Assembly (NCBI RefSeq): GCF_034675845.1 | Contig: NZ_JAUCCU010000001.1 | Span: 124,001 to 188,000, forward strand | Length of the DNA stretch: 64,000 nt | Direction: 5' to 3' | Source of the DNA: Castellaniella sp. | GTDB lineage: Bacteria; Pseudomonadota; Gammaproteobacteria; Burkholderiales; Burkholderiaceae_B | Shown: piece by piece, positions 56,994 to 64,000 of the stretch | Numbering within the stretch: the first letter of the stretch is position 1 | Layout: each line of letters opens with the position of its first letter | The notes under the pieces: model-generated | What the model was told of the DNA's origin: nothing | What the model saw: only the letters and a program-made list of their open reading frames with translations | The model's database searches: none | Made by a program: the position numbers and the translations under genes

Positions 56994-57526
56994 GTGTTGT
57001 CCCCTGTGTCGTCAGATCGGTATTTCATGGCGTCAGCGACCTCGTCACCCAACAGCGAGGCGTGATCGCCCTTCATCAGGTGCCATAGAACTTCGCCGAA
57101 GCGGTAGATCAGCAGGGCAAAGCCGAGCGGCATGACCAGGCGGGGAACCCACTGCGGAATCGGGAGATCCTGGGCCATGATGCCGATCATGTGAATTTTG
57201 CTGACGTAGATCCAGCTGCCGTAAAGCACGATGATGGCGTAGATAATGCAAAGCAGGGTGCTGGCAATCGCCAAGTGGCGGGCGGTGCGTGCGGGCAGCA
57301 GACGCACCACGGCATCGACACCGATATGGGCGCCGACGCGTACCCCATAGGACATGCCCAAAAAGATCAGGGCGCCGAAGAAATACATGGTCAGCTCAAG
57401 CGCCCAGACAAAGCTGTAGTTGAAGACGTAGCGCGCCACGACCTGGGCAAAAGTGACCAGGGTCATGGCCGCCAGCAGAAAGGCGATCAGACTTTCCTCG
57501 AAGTGTTCCAGCCACTTTCTAGGCAT
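56990..57526 (-). CDS. dctQ: TRAP transporter small permease DctQ
   Basis: A 178-residue protein with four membrane helices (for example ESLIAFLLAAMTLVTFAQVV and LTMYFFGALIFLGMSYGVRV). It joins DctM to form the membrane part of the transporter. The ATG at 57526 has GAGGAA upstream; the longer frame runs into the intergenic hairpin. It overlaps dctM by 4 bp. Confidence 0.92.
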   Translation of the reverse strand: MPRKWLEHFEESLIAFLLAAMTLVTFAQVVARYVFNYSFVWALELTMYFFGALIFLGMSYGVRVGAHIGVDAVVRLLPARTARHLAIASTLLCIIYAIIVLYGSWIYVSKIHMIGIMAQDLPIPQWVPRLVMPLGFALLIYRFGEVLWHLMKGDHASLLGDEVADAMKYRSDDTGDNT

Positions 57527-57552
57527 GGGGAATTCCTCTATCAAATGATGAA

Positions 57553-57577
57553 GCGGCTGCCGCCATGCGGCAGCCGC
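57553..57577 (-). repeat. Perfect 11-bp hairpin between dctP and dctQ
   Basis: GCGGCTGCCGC-CAT-GCGGCAGCCGC, with no T-run, sits 33 nt past the dctP stop and 26 nt before dctQ. Such hairpins after binding-protein genes often stabilise the upstream mRNA or allow partial termination, giving more DctP than DctQM. Confidence 0.8.
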
Positions 57578-57609
57578 CAATTGACGAAATGGTCACTGGA
57601 TAGCGGTCA

Positions 57610-58611
57610 TTATTCGTCGTTGGACGCTCGTGCCTTGGCAATCAGGTCTTCACCGATCTGATCCGCGAACTTGGTCCAGACAGGGCGCACTGCTTCGCGC
57701 CAGGCGGCGACGTCTCGCTTGCTTAAGGTCTGGATCTTGGCCTTGCCGGCTTCGGCGATCTGCTGTTGATCACGATCATTGATTTCGGCGGCCAACTGGT
57801 TGGCGTATTCAGTCGCACCGTCCATGGCTTTCTTCAAACCCGCACGCACGTCCTCAGGCAAACCGTCCCACCAGCCGGCATTGGTGATGACCATGTAGTC
57901 CAGCGCCCCGTGATTGGTGACGGCGATAGTTTTCTGGACTTCGTGAAATTTCTGCGAGTAGATGTTGGACCAGGGATTTTCGGCTCCGTCCACCACGCCA
58001 GTCTGTAGCGCCTGATAGACTTCGGCGAAGGCCAGTTTCTGCGGATTGGCATCCAGCTGACGGAATTGGGCTTCCAGCACGTCAGAAGACTGAATACGGA
58101 ACTTCAGGCCCTTGATGTCTTCCGGACGAACCAGCTTGTCCTTGTTGGTGGACATCTGCTTCAAGCCGTTGTGCCAGTAGGCCAGGCCCTTGATGCCCTT
58201 GGACGTCATGGAATCCAGCAGGCTTTGGCCGGCGGGGCTGGCCTGGAAGCGATCCAAAGCGGCCATATCGTTGAACATGAACGGCAGGTCATAGATCTGC
58301 AGTTTTTTGGTGTAGCGGTCGAATTTGGCCAGGGACGGGGCGATGATCTGCACGTCGCCCAGCAGCAGGGCTTCCATTTCCTTGCCGTCGCCAAACAACT
58401 GCGAGTTGGGGAAGACCTGGACTTCGACCTTGCCCGGCAAGGCGGCTTCGGCCAGTTCCTTGAATTTCAGAGCGCCTTGACCCTTGGGGGTCTTGTCGGC
58501 AACGACGTGGCTGAACTTCACGACGATAGGCTGATCAGCCAGCGCCGTCGATGAAAATGCCAGCGCCAAGCAGACGCCCAGCGTTTTGAGAACGGGAACA
58601 CGAATTTTCAT
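57610..58611 (-). CDS. dctP: TRAP C4-dicarboxylate-binding protein DctP
   Basis: A 333-residue periplasmic solute receptor with a signal peptide (VLKTLGVCLALAFSSTALA). Family marks are IVVKFSHVVADKTPKGQGAL, VFPNSQLFGDGKEMEALLLG, the ligand-carboxylate Arg in GLKFRIQSSDVLEAQFRQLD and GVVDGAENPWSNIYSQKFHE. The ATG at 58611 has AGGAG at a normal distance. It is the first gene of dctPQM. Confidence 0.95.
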   Translation of the reverse strand: MKIRVPVLKTLGVCLALAFSSTALADQPIVVKFSHVVADKTPKGQGALKFKELAEAALPGKVEVQVFPNSQLFGDGKEMEALLLGDVQIIAPSLAKFDRYTKKLQIYDLPFMFNDMAALDRFQASPAGQSLLDSMTSKGIKGLAYWHNGLKQMSTNKDKLVRPEDIKGLKFRIQSSDVLEAQFRQLDANPQKLAFAEVYQALQTGVVDGAENPWSNIYSQKFHEVQKTIAVTNHGALDYMVITNAGWWDGLPEDVRAGLKKAMDGATEYANQLAAEINDRDQQQIAEAGKAKIQTLSKRDVAAWREAVRPVWTKFADQIGEDLIAKARASNDE

Positions 58612-58756
58612 AGCAAAGTCTCCTGGTTTTAAAGCAATGATCAAAATCGATTGCCAAAGAAGTGATTCATCAGAAATTGTGATTGGCCTCTTTGTCTTGC
58701 TGCCTTGCAAAACACCCACCCGGCCAGAGGAAAACCCGGATGACCGCATCGACCCG

Positions 58757-59749
58757 CTAAGGGGCTTCAATTGCCTGTCGAATATCAGAAATCAGTTGCG
58801 CGCCGATATGGTCCACCATCTCGACGCTGACGGGCGCCAGGACGCTTTTCCAGTCTTTGAGTTCTGCTTCCGTCAACACATGGACCTGCGTTTCGCCAGA
58901 TGCGCGAATCGCCTCCAGGGCTCGTTCGTTTTCTTCTCGTGCAATTAAGCTGGCGTACAGAGTCGCGTCCCGCATGGCCGCTTCCAGCGCCTGGCGGATA
59001 TCGGAAGGCAAGCCTTCCCAGAATTTTCGATTGACGATGACGACATAGCCCAGATAACCATGATTGGACACAGTCAAGTGTGACTGCACGTTCTGCAGGT
59101 TCTGCGTATAGAAGTTGGAGTGTGGATTCTCCGTGCCATCCACCACCCCTGCTTCCAGGGCCGCATAGACTTCGCCGAACCGCATGGCCATCGGCTGGGC
59201 GCCCAGCGCCCGCATCTGGGCATCCAGCACCCGAGAAGGCTGAATTCTCATGCGCAAGCCTGCCATATCCGTCGGCGCCAGCAAGGGGCGGTTGGCGGAA
59301 AAAGATTTGAAGCCGTTATCCCAGAACGCCAGACCGATGACACCCTTAAGCCGTAAGCGCTGCAGCATGCCCGCCCCAATCGGTCCATGCGTGATCCGGT
59401 GCAGCGCCGCTTCGTCGGGAAACAGGAACGGCAAGTCGAACACTTCGAACTCACGTGCATCCAATGGTCCGAACTTGGACAAAGAAGGCGCAATCATTTC
59501 CACCGCGCCCAACTGCAGGGCTTCCAACTCTTCGCGGTCCCGGTAGAGCTGGCTGTTCGGATAGATATGCACACGGACGCGACCATTCGTGGCCTGCTCC
59601 GCCAACTGCTGAAACCGCACCGCCGCCTTGCCTTTGGGCGTGTCCGAGGCCACGACGTGACTGAACCGGATGACGATGGGCTCCTGCTGCGCGGCGGCGA
59701 GCGGGGCGTACGTCAACAGACAGGCGAACAGGGTGGCGAATAGCTTCAT
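58757..59749 (-). CDS. Second TRAP dicarboxylate-binding protein (DctP paralogue)
   Basis: A 330-residue DctP-family protein clearly similar to the neighbouring DctP but diverged (IVIRFSHVVASDTPKGKAAV, IYPNSQLYRDREELEALQLG, GLRMRIQPSRVLDAQMRALG, GVVDGTENPHSNFYTQNLQN). It has a signal peptide (LFATLFACLLTYAPLAAAQQ). The ATG at 59749 is chosen; the longer frame crosses the divergent promoter. Having no permease of its own, it could feed DctQM or act as an extracellular sensor subunit for DctS. It is divergent from dctS. Confidence 0.92.
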   Translation of the reverse strand: MKLFATLFACLLTYAPLAAAQQEPIVIRFSHVVASDTPKGKAAVRFQQLAEQATNGRVRVHIYPNSQLYRDREELEALQLGAVEMIAPSLSKFGPLDAREFEVFDLPFLFPDEAALHRITHGPIGAGMLQRLRLKGVIGLAFWDNGFKSFSANRPLLAPTDMAGLRMRIQPSRVLDAQMRALGAQPMAMRFGEVYAALEAGVVDGTENPHSNFYTQNLQNVQSHLTVSNHGYLGYVVIVNRKFWEGLPSDIRQALEAAMRDATLYASLIAREENERALEAIRASGETQVHVLTEAELKDWKSVLAPVSVEMVDHIGAQLISDIRQAIEAP

Positions 59750-59783
59750 GGCAGATGCGGGTCTTGGAAATCTCGATGCTGCA

Positions 59784-59847
59784 TTGTCGAAGAAAGTGCG
59801 CTCATTTTCGACAAGCGGGCGCTGCGTTTCAACTGTGGAAATCCACA
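59784..59847. promoter_or_regulatory. Paired dyads between the DctP paralogue and dctS
   Basis: TTGTCGAA (59784-59791) and its exact reverse complement TTCGACAA (59807-59814) form a spaced inverted repeat with 15 bp between arms. A second dyad, TGTGGA-AA-TCCACA, lies at 59834-59847. Both are in the 222-bp divergent promoter region and are candidates for DctR binding. Confidence 0.5.
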
Positions 59848-59971
59848 AGCGGACGTCAATACCCGCCCCGTTTTGTGTCGCACGGCTCGGCTACACTAAG
59901 CGCGTCGCCATTGTCGTCACTCTTCCCGCCATCGCCCCGCCTGCGGGGTGACAGGCCTGATCCTATCTGGC

Positions 59972-61984
59972 ATGAAGCCCTTTCCGTCCTACGCTTCGCT
60001 GATCCACCGACGCACTTGGCAATGGCTGGTGCCGATTCTGTGCGCGCTGCTGTTTCTGACCACGGTCATCTGGCTGCCGCATCAGGCGCAGCAGATGGAA
60101 TCCACCGAGCGCCAGGAACAGCTGATCGCCGATACGCTGTGGGTCGAGCAGACCATCCGTTTTCAGCTGGGGCGTAACGAAGACGACATCCGTTCGCTGG
60201 CCAACGCCATCGCCACCGCCCACCTGGCGGATAAAAAGCTGCAGAACCGCATGCATTTTCTGCTGCGCAATCATCCTGAACTGGTACGCATCGCCTGGAT
60301 CGACGCGGATGGCAAAGGCACGGCATCCAATCAGAAAGGCAGCTTTATCCTGGATGATCTGTCGGAAGAACTTCGTCTGAAACTGGCGCGCGTACGCGAT
60401 ACCAATGCGCCGGAATACATCCAGCCGACCCCACCGGACGATGCGCAGCACCCTGCCCTGATGGACTATCTCTTTCCAATCCATCAAGGCAGTCAGCATA
60501 TCGGCTGGGTGATCGCCACCTATTCGCTGACCGGCATCCTGGAACAGATGGTGCCCTGGTGGTTTGCCCAGAAAAACCAAATCAGTCTGACGGACCGCCA
60601 TGAAAACGCTCTCGGGCAGCGCACGGCCGGCGGCGCAGGGCGCGGCGTCTATACCTACGCGCACGACCTGCATCTGCCTTATGCAGACATTACGCTACGC
60701 ACCGACAGCGTCAAAGGCGCCCCCAACCTGTTGCCCAATCTACTGGTCGTCGCAGTCGTCGCACTGACGCTGGGTCTGTTCTGGAGTCTTGGCGCCTTGT
60801 GGCGCGATATCAACCGCCGCACCGCCGTCGAACGCGCCTTACGCGAACAGATCGCCTTTCGCACGGCCATGGAAGACTCCCTCGTGACCGGCTTGCGAGT
60901 CTATGACCTGAACGGCAGAATCACCTACGTCAACCCCGCCTTTTGCAGGATGGTCGGCATACCGGCCCAATCCCTGATCGGACTGTCGCCCCCCATGCCC
61001 TACTGGGCGCCGGAAGTCCTGGGGGAATATCAGGAACGCTTTGCGCAACGCATGGCGGGTACGATCAGCTCCCACGGTTTCGAAACCGTCTTTTTGCGCC
61101 ATGGCAATGAACGCTTTCCCGTCCTGGTCTACGAATCCGCGCTGGTGGATGAGACCGGCCAACAGACCGGCTGGATGAGCTCGATCCTGGACATCTCTGA
61201 CCGCAAGCGATTCGAGGAACTGAACCGACGCCAGCAGGAAAAACTGCAGGCCAGCGCCAGAATGGTGACCATGGGGGAAATCGCATCGACCCTGGCTCAC
61301 GAACTGAACCAACCGCTGGCCGCCATCACCAGCTATACGACCGGTGCGCTGAACCTGTTGGAAAACCCGGCCATGCACCAGGACGCCGCCGGGATGAAGC
61401 GCATCCGCGGCGCGCTGGAAAAGGCCAATACCCAGGCCCAGCGCGCAGGACACGTCATCCGCAGCGTCCATTCCTTCGCCAAACGGCGCGAGCCGCACCG
61501 GGAAACCGTGGCGCTGCCGACCCTGATCGCCGACGTCGCCCAACTGGCCGAGCTGCAAGCCAGCCAGCACTTTATCAGTATCAAGACCGATATCCAGTCA
61601 GACACACCCGCCGTGCTGGCGGACCCCATGATGCTGGAACAGGTGCTGCTCAACCTGACCCGCAATGCCATCGAGGCGATGCGCGATGTAGAGCAGGCGC
61701 GCCGCGTCCTGCACATCGGCGCAGGCCCCGACCCGAGCGCTCCAGGCAGTGTTACCATCAGCGTGGCTGATCGCGGATGCGGCATCCCGCCCCATGCACA
61801 GGAACGACTGTTCTCGCCGTTCTTTTCCACGAAATCCGATGGCATGGGCATGGGTCTGAAAATCTGTCGCACCGTCGTCGAATTTCACGGCGGCACCCTG
61901 ACCTACGCGGACCACCCAGAGGGGGGAACGATTTTCCGCTTCTCGCTGCCCGCATCCATTGCCACCGAAAACATGAAAAAATAG
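59972..61984 (+). CDS. dctS: Sensor histidine kinase DctS
   Basis: A 670-residue membrane kinase. Helices at about residues 18-38 and 250-272 flank a large periplasmic sensor domain; a PAS domain follows (DSLVTGLRVYDLNGRITYVN through ILDISDRKRFEELN). The H-box is ASTLAHELNQPLAAITSYTT (His near 443), the N-box LLNLTRNAIEAMRD, and the G-boxes VADRGCGIPPHAQE and KSDGMGMGLKICRTVVE. Size, layout and the FixJ-type partner match Rhodobacter DctS rather than the DctB of sigma-54 systems. The ATG at 59972 is preferred to a GTG at 59948. Confidence 0.9.
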   Translation: MKPFPSYASLIHRRTWQWLVPILCALLFLTTVIWLPHQAQQMESTERQEQLIADTLWVEQTIRFQLGRNEDDIRSLANAIATAHLADKKLQNRMHFLLRNHPELVRIAWIDADGKGTASNQKGSFILDDLSEELRLKLARVRDTNAPEYIQPTPPDDAQHPALMDYLFPIHQGSQHIGWVIATYSLTGILEQMVPWWFAQKNQISLTDRHENALGQRTAGGAGRGVYTYAHDLHLPYADITLRTDSVKGAPNLLPNLLVVAVVALTLGLFWSLGALWRDINRRTAVERALREQIAFRTAMEDSLVTGLRVYDLNGRITYVNPAFCRMVGIPAQSLIGLSPPMPYWAPEVLGEYQERFAQRMAGTISSHGFETVFLRHGNERFPVLVYESALVDETGQQTGWMSSILDISDRKRFEELNRRQQEKLQASARMVTMGEIASTLAHELNQPLAAITSYTTGALNLLENPAMHQDAAGMKRIRGALEKANTQAQRAGHVIRSVHSFAKRREPHRETVALPTLIADVAQLAELQASQHFISIKTDIQSDTPAVLADPMMLEQVLLNLTRNAIEAMRDVEQARRVLHIGAGPDPSAPGSVTISVADRGCGIPPHAQERLFSPFFSTKSDGMGMGLKICRTVVEFHGGTLTYADHPEGGTIFRFSLPASIATENMKK

Positions 61985-62031
61985 AGCCGCCGTGTCATTT
62001 CAGACCACGCGCCAGAGGGGGAGACAGCAAG

Positions 62032-62622
62032 GTGCTACACATCGTCGACGATGAAGAAGCCATACGGGATTCATTGATCTGGCTGGCGGAATCCCGCCAG
62101 ATCCACGCTGCGGGCTACGATGGGGCCCAGCCTTTTTTGGACATGCTGGGAACAGACTATGCCTTCAACCCCGAAGGTGACTGCCTGCTGCTGGACATGC
62201 GGATGCCCGACATGAGCGGCGCCCTGTTGTTCGATACCCTGGCGGCACGCGGCCTGACCCAGCGCATGCCCGTCATCTTCCTGACCGGCCACGGCGATGT
62301 GCCCATGGCTGTCGACAGCCTGAAACGCGGGGCCTTCGATTTCTTTGAAAAACCGTTCAACGACAACAAGCTGATAGACCGCGTGGAAGAAGCGCTGCAG
62401 GCATCACTCAAGGCCGGCGATCAAGCGTTGGTGCAAACACGCCTGGCCTCGCTGTCATCACGCGAACGCGAGGTCATGGACCTGATCCTGGAAGGCAGGA
62501 TGAACAAGGTCATCGCCGACATGATGGGCATCAGCATGCGCACGGTCGAGGTACATCGAGCGCACATCCTGTCCAAGATGCAGGTCCGCACCGCCGTCGA
62601 ACTGGCGCGTTTGTTGAAATAG
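62032..62622 (+). CDS. dctR: FixJ-family response regulator DctR
   Basis: A 196-residue regulator: receiver domain with HIVDDEEAIRDSLIWLAES, the phosphorylated Asp in LLLDMRMPDMSG (about residue 55), FLTGHGDVPMAVDSLKRGAF and the Lys in FFEKPFNDN. A LuxR-type HTH follows (LSSREREVMDLILEGRMNKV, IADMMGISMRTVEVHRAHIL). The start is a GTG at 62032 preceded by AGGGGGAG. It lies 47 bp after dctS and should activate the dicarboxylate genes. Confidence 0.9.
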   Translation: MLHIVDDEEAIRDSLIWLAESRQIHAAGYDGAQPFLDMLGTDYAFNPEGDCLLLDMRMPDMSGALLFDTLAARGLTQRMPVIFLTGHGDVPMAVDSLKRGAFDFFEKPFNDNKLIDRVEEALQASLKAGDQALVQTRLASLSSREREVMDLILEGRMNKVIADMMGISMRTVEVHRAHILSKMQVRTAVELARLLK

Positions 62623-62629
62623 GCAGGGT

Positions 62630-62707
62630 CAGCTGACGGTCATACAGCGCCTGCTCCAAGGCATCCAGGACAAAGTCGGTATGCATGGAACTGCTGACGC
62701 GCCAACC
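62630..62707 (-). pseudogene. IS3-family transposase (OrfB) fragment
   Basis: On the minus strand 26 codons read GWRVSSSMHTDFVLDALEQA followed by LYDRQL. This is the well-known stretch of IS3-family OrfB integrase-core proteins (pattern IVGWRVSxSMxTDFVLDALEQAL). Sequence upstream (CFSSI before GWRV) is already degenerate and nothing follows. It begins 7 bp past the dctR stop and marks an old insertion or rearrangement boundary. Confidence 0.75.
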
Positions 62708-62846
62708 GATTGAGCTAAAGCAAAGTATGGTCGGTGTTGCCTACGCTGATTTTTTGGGAGCCGCAATCCTCAGGCCAGCCCCTCTACGTGAGGCAAAAAT
62801 TCGGTGGGGCAAAAAATGGGGTAAAAATAAAATCACCCTCAAATGA

Positions 62847-62862
62847 CTGTATAAACGAACAG
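62847..62862. promoter_or_regulatory. Second LexA (SOS) box
   Basis: CTGTATAAACGAACAG fits CTGT-N8-ACAG exactly and differs from the recA box of this window in only two bases (ATAAACGA against ATAAATCA in the spacer). It lies 19 bp before the ATG of the next gene, overlapping the expected promoter, with GGGAGA as the ribosome site in between. Confidence 0.82.
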
Positions 62863-62881
62863 TTAAATTTGGGAGAAAATC

Positions 62882-63172
62882 ATGTACTCAATCACCCTTC
62901 AAGACGCCCCTGCCGACATTCCCGAAAAAGCCCGCCAGGAGGCCGAACGGCGATTTCAGCGCACCCTGGAACGCACCCTGGGCGGGCCGGATGCCGTGCT
63001 CGCCGCTTACCAGGCCTGGGCGGCAGCCGAGGACACTACGGCAGACGAAATGAAGCCCGAGGATGTTGCTCTGGCCAAGAAATGGATTGCGGCGGCTGGC
63101 CGGGCGCGGGACGATGCGTTTCAGCAGATGGGCGAGACAGAGGCTTGGTTTGAGGTTAGGATTGAACAGTAA
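62882..63172 (+). CDS. Hypothetical protein, LexA-controlled
   Basis: A 96-residue soluble, acidic, mostly helical protein without signal peptide or membrane helix. It contains APADIPEKARQEAERRFQRT, LERTLGGPDAVLAAYQAWAA and a C-terminal QMGETEAWFEVRIEQ. I know of no function. It has a good ribosome site and sits directly under a LexA box, so it is probably induced by DNA damage together with the DUF1398 gene 13 bp downstream. Its location in remnant-rich DNA suggests accessory or phage/plasmid origin. Confidence 0.75.
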   Translation: MYSITLQDAPADIPEKARQEAERRFQRTLERTLGGPDAVLAAYQAWAAAEDTTADEMKPEDVALAKKWIAAAGRARDDAFQQMGETEAWFEVRIEQ

Positions 63173-63185
63173 TCAGGAAAAAATA

Positions 63186-63605
63186 ATGACAAGCAAAGCA
63201 ATACTAAACCTGGAAACAGCGCAACAAAAAGCCATGGCGGGCCGTCCAAAATCGGGCGGGTTCCCGTACTTGGCTGAGACACTGCGGCGCGCGGGAGTGA
63301 CAGGCAATGAATGGATTTTGCCAGCCTGCGAAAGCCTGTACTTGACTGAAGATGGTCCTGTCGTAGTGCAGGAAACTCCCTTGATTTCCGGTACTGTCGA
63401 TGTGCCGCCATTTAATCGTGACGCGCTGATCGCGGCACTACGGGCCGATCAGGCCGGAGAGAGCACGTTCCCCCAATTCCTTCGAGCAGCATGGGATGCT
63501 GGTGTTGTGCGGTTTTACGTGGACTTCATTGCTCGCTCTGTCACTTATTACGGCTGCAGGAATGAAATCTACAGCGAACAATATCCTTCCATAGAAATTC
63601 CTTAG
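63186..63605 (+). CDS. DUF1398 (YbcV-like) family protein
   Basis: A 139-residue soluble protein. It resembles the DUF1398 family, whose E. coli member YbcV lies in prophage DLP12 (FPYLAETLRRAGVTGNEWIL, CESLYLTEDGPVVVQ, FPQFLRAAWDAGVVRFYVDF, ARSVTYYGCRNEIYSEQYP). Function is unknown. The ATG at 63186 has CAGGAAA upstream and follows the 96-residue gene by 13 bp, so both should respond to LexA. Confidence 0.78.
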   Translation: MTSKAILNLETAQQKAMAGRPKSGGFPYLAETLRRAGVTGNEWILPACESLYLTEDGPVVVQETPLISGTVDVPPFNRDALIAALRADQAGESTFPQFLRAAWDAGVVRFYVDFIARSVTYYGCRNEIYSEQYPSIEIP

Positions 63606-63688
63606 CGTACATTTGTGCGTGATCACTGCAGCGAGTCATAAGCCCCTAATGCGCCAGCCCTCTCTGCTACTCGGAGTCGACCGCTTGA

Positions 63689-64000
63689 CAGACCAGCCGC
63701 TATTTCCGGTTTGGTTGCCACGGGCTGGTGGCAACTGAGACGCCAAAACGCAGCGACAGGCTAGGCAGCTTTATTGCCTCACTGCCTCTGATGACGATTC
63801 TGGTGCTCATTTGGCTCTATGTTGAAAAGCAGCCGATGGAGAAGATATCCAATCATGCGTGGTACACATTCTGGTATGTGATACCCACGCTGCCGATGTT
63901 CCTTGTATTCCCAGCCCTCTTATCGCGGTTGGGCTTCTGGCCCGCGCTCGGGGCAAGTGCGCTTCTTACTGTCGTCATCTTTGGACTATTCGCAGCTGTG
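63689..64000 (+). pseudogene. DUF3147-type membrane protein, broken N-terminus, cut by window end
   Basis: The frame after the TGA at 63686 encodes ETPKRSDRLGSFIASLPLMT, LVLIWLYVEKQPMEKISNHA and WYTFWYVIPTLPMFLVFPAL, the core of the small DUF3147 membrane family. The normal first helix and start codon are missing: the sequence before ETPKRSD has no ATG and does not read as a membrane segment. Either the 5' end was replaced by the rearrangement that brought in the upstream genes, or a frameshift hides it. The 3' end is outside the window. Confidence 0.6.

Noticed and set aside
62690..62721. A tRNA-like D-arm on the minus strand (TTAGCTCAATCGGTTGG)
   Set aside because: No anticodon or T-arm follows, and the same bases translate into a diagnostic IS3 transposase stretch.

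Overview
The window is a 64 kb, GC-rich chromosomal segment of a betaproteobacterium. The hemCDXY cluster joined to ppa, the BPSS1780-type membrane protein beside thrB, the 2CSK-type sensor kinase and the long N-terminal extension of PyrB all point to Burkholderiales, most likely Alcaligenaceae (relatives of Bordetella, Castellaniella or Pusillimonas). This placement is inferred from gene content only; there is no rRNA gene here.

Layout. 1-1.4 kb: end of thrB and a membrane protein. 1.4-10.8 kb: a tightly overlapping minus-strand Tad/Flp pilus operon with an FHA-fused TadA ATPase and no visible TadZ, TadD or prepilin peptidase. 10.9-17.5 kb: a minus-strand run terC - 31-codon ORF - hemC - hemD - hemX - hemY - ppa - FAA hydrolase. 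17.6-20.3 kb: sucCD and a DUF2889 gene. 20.4-23.8 kb: metE and a divergent, frameshifted metR. 23.8-25.4 kb: recA-recX with a LexA box. 25.6-29.5 kb: a two-component pair coupled to a frameshifted MHS-family transporter. 29.5-31.7 kb: rdgC and pyrB, which share overlapping stop codons. 31.8-40.7 kb: alpha-2-macroglobulin, pbpC and a lipoprotein. 40.9 kb: a tRNA with anticodon CAT, followed by a region of gene remnants. 41.8-46.5 kb: hppD - MFS - serine hydrolase. 46.6-50 kb: SMUG1-like glycosylase, arsC, arsB and an EamA transporter. 50-55.6 kb: YceI, RtcB, dienelactone hydrolase, a decayed IS5-type transposase and an alcohol dehydrogenase. 55.7-62.6 kb: a C4-dicarboxylate TRAP system (dctPQM), a second binding protein and a divergent DctS/DctR-type two-component system. 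62.6-64 kb: accessory DNA with an IS3-type remnant, a two-gene unit under a second LexA box, and a broken DUF3147 gene cut by the window edge.

The most notable observations are these. (1) Two unrelated genes, the MHS transporter and the alpha-2-macroglobulin, are each frameshifted at the same CT-G9-A tract, where eight Gs would restore the frame. (2) A LexA box nearly identical to the recA one controls an uncharacterised gene pair at 62.9-63.6 kb. (3) A 31-codon membrane-peptide ORF is overlapped by terC at its start and by hemC at its end. (4) Paired inverted repeats lie between the second TRAP binding protein and dctS. (5) A perfect 13-bp hairpin lies at the start of recX.
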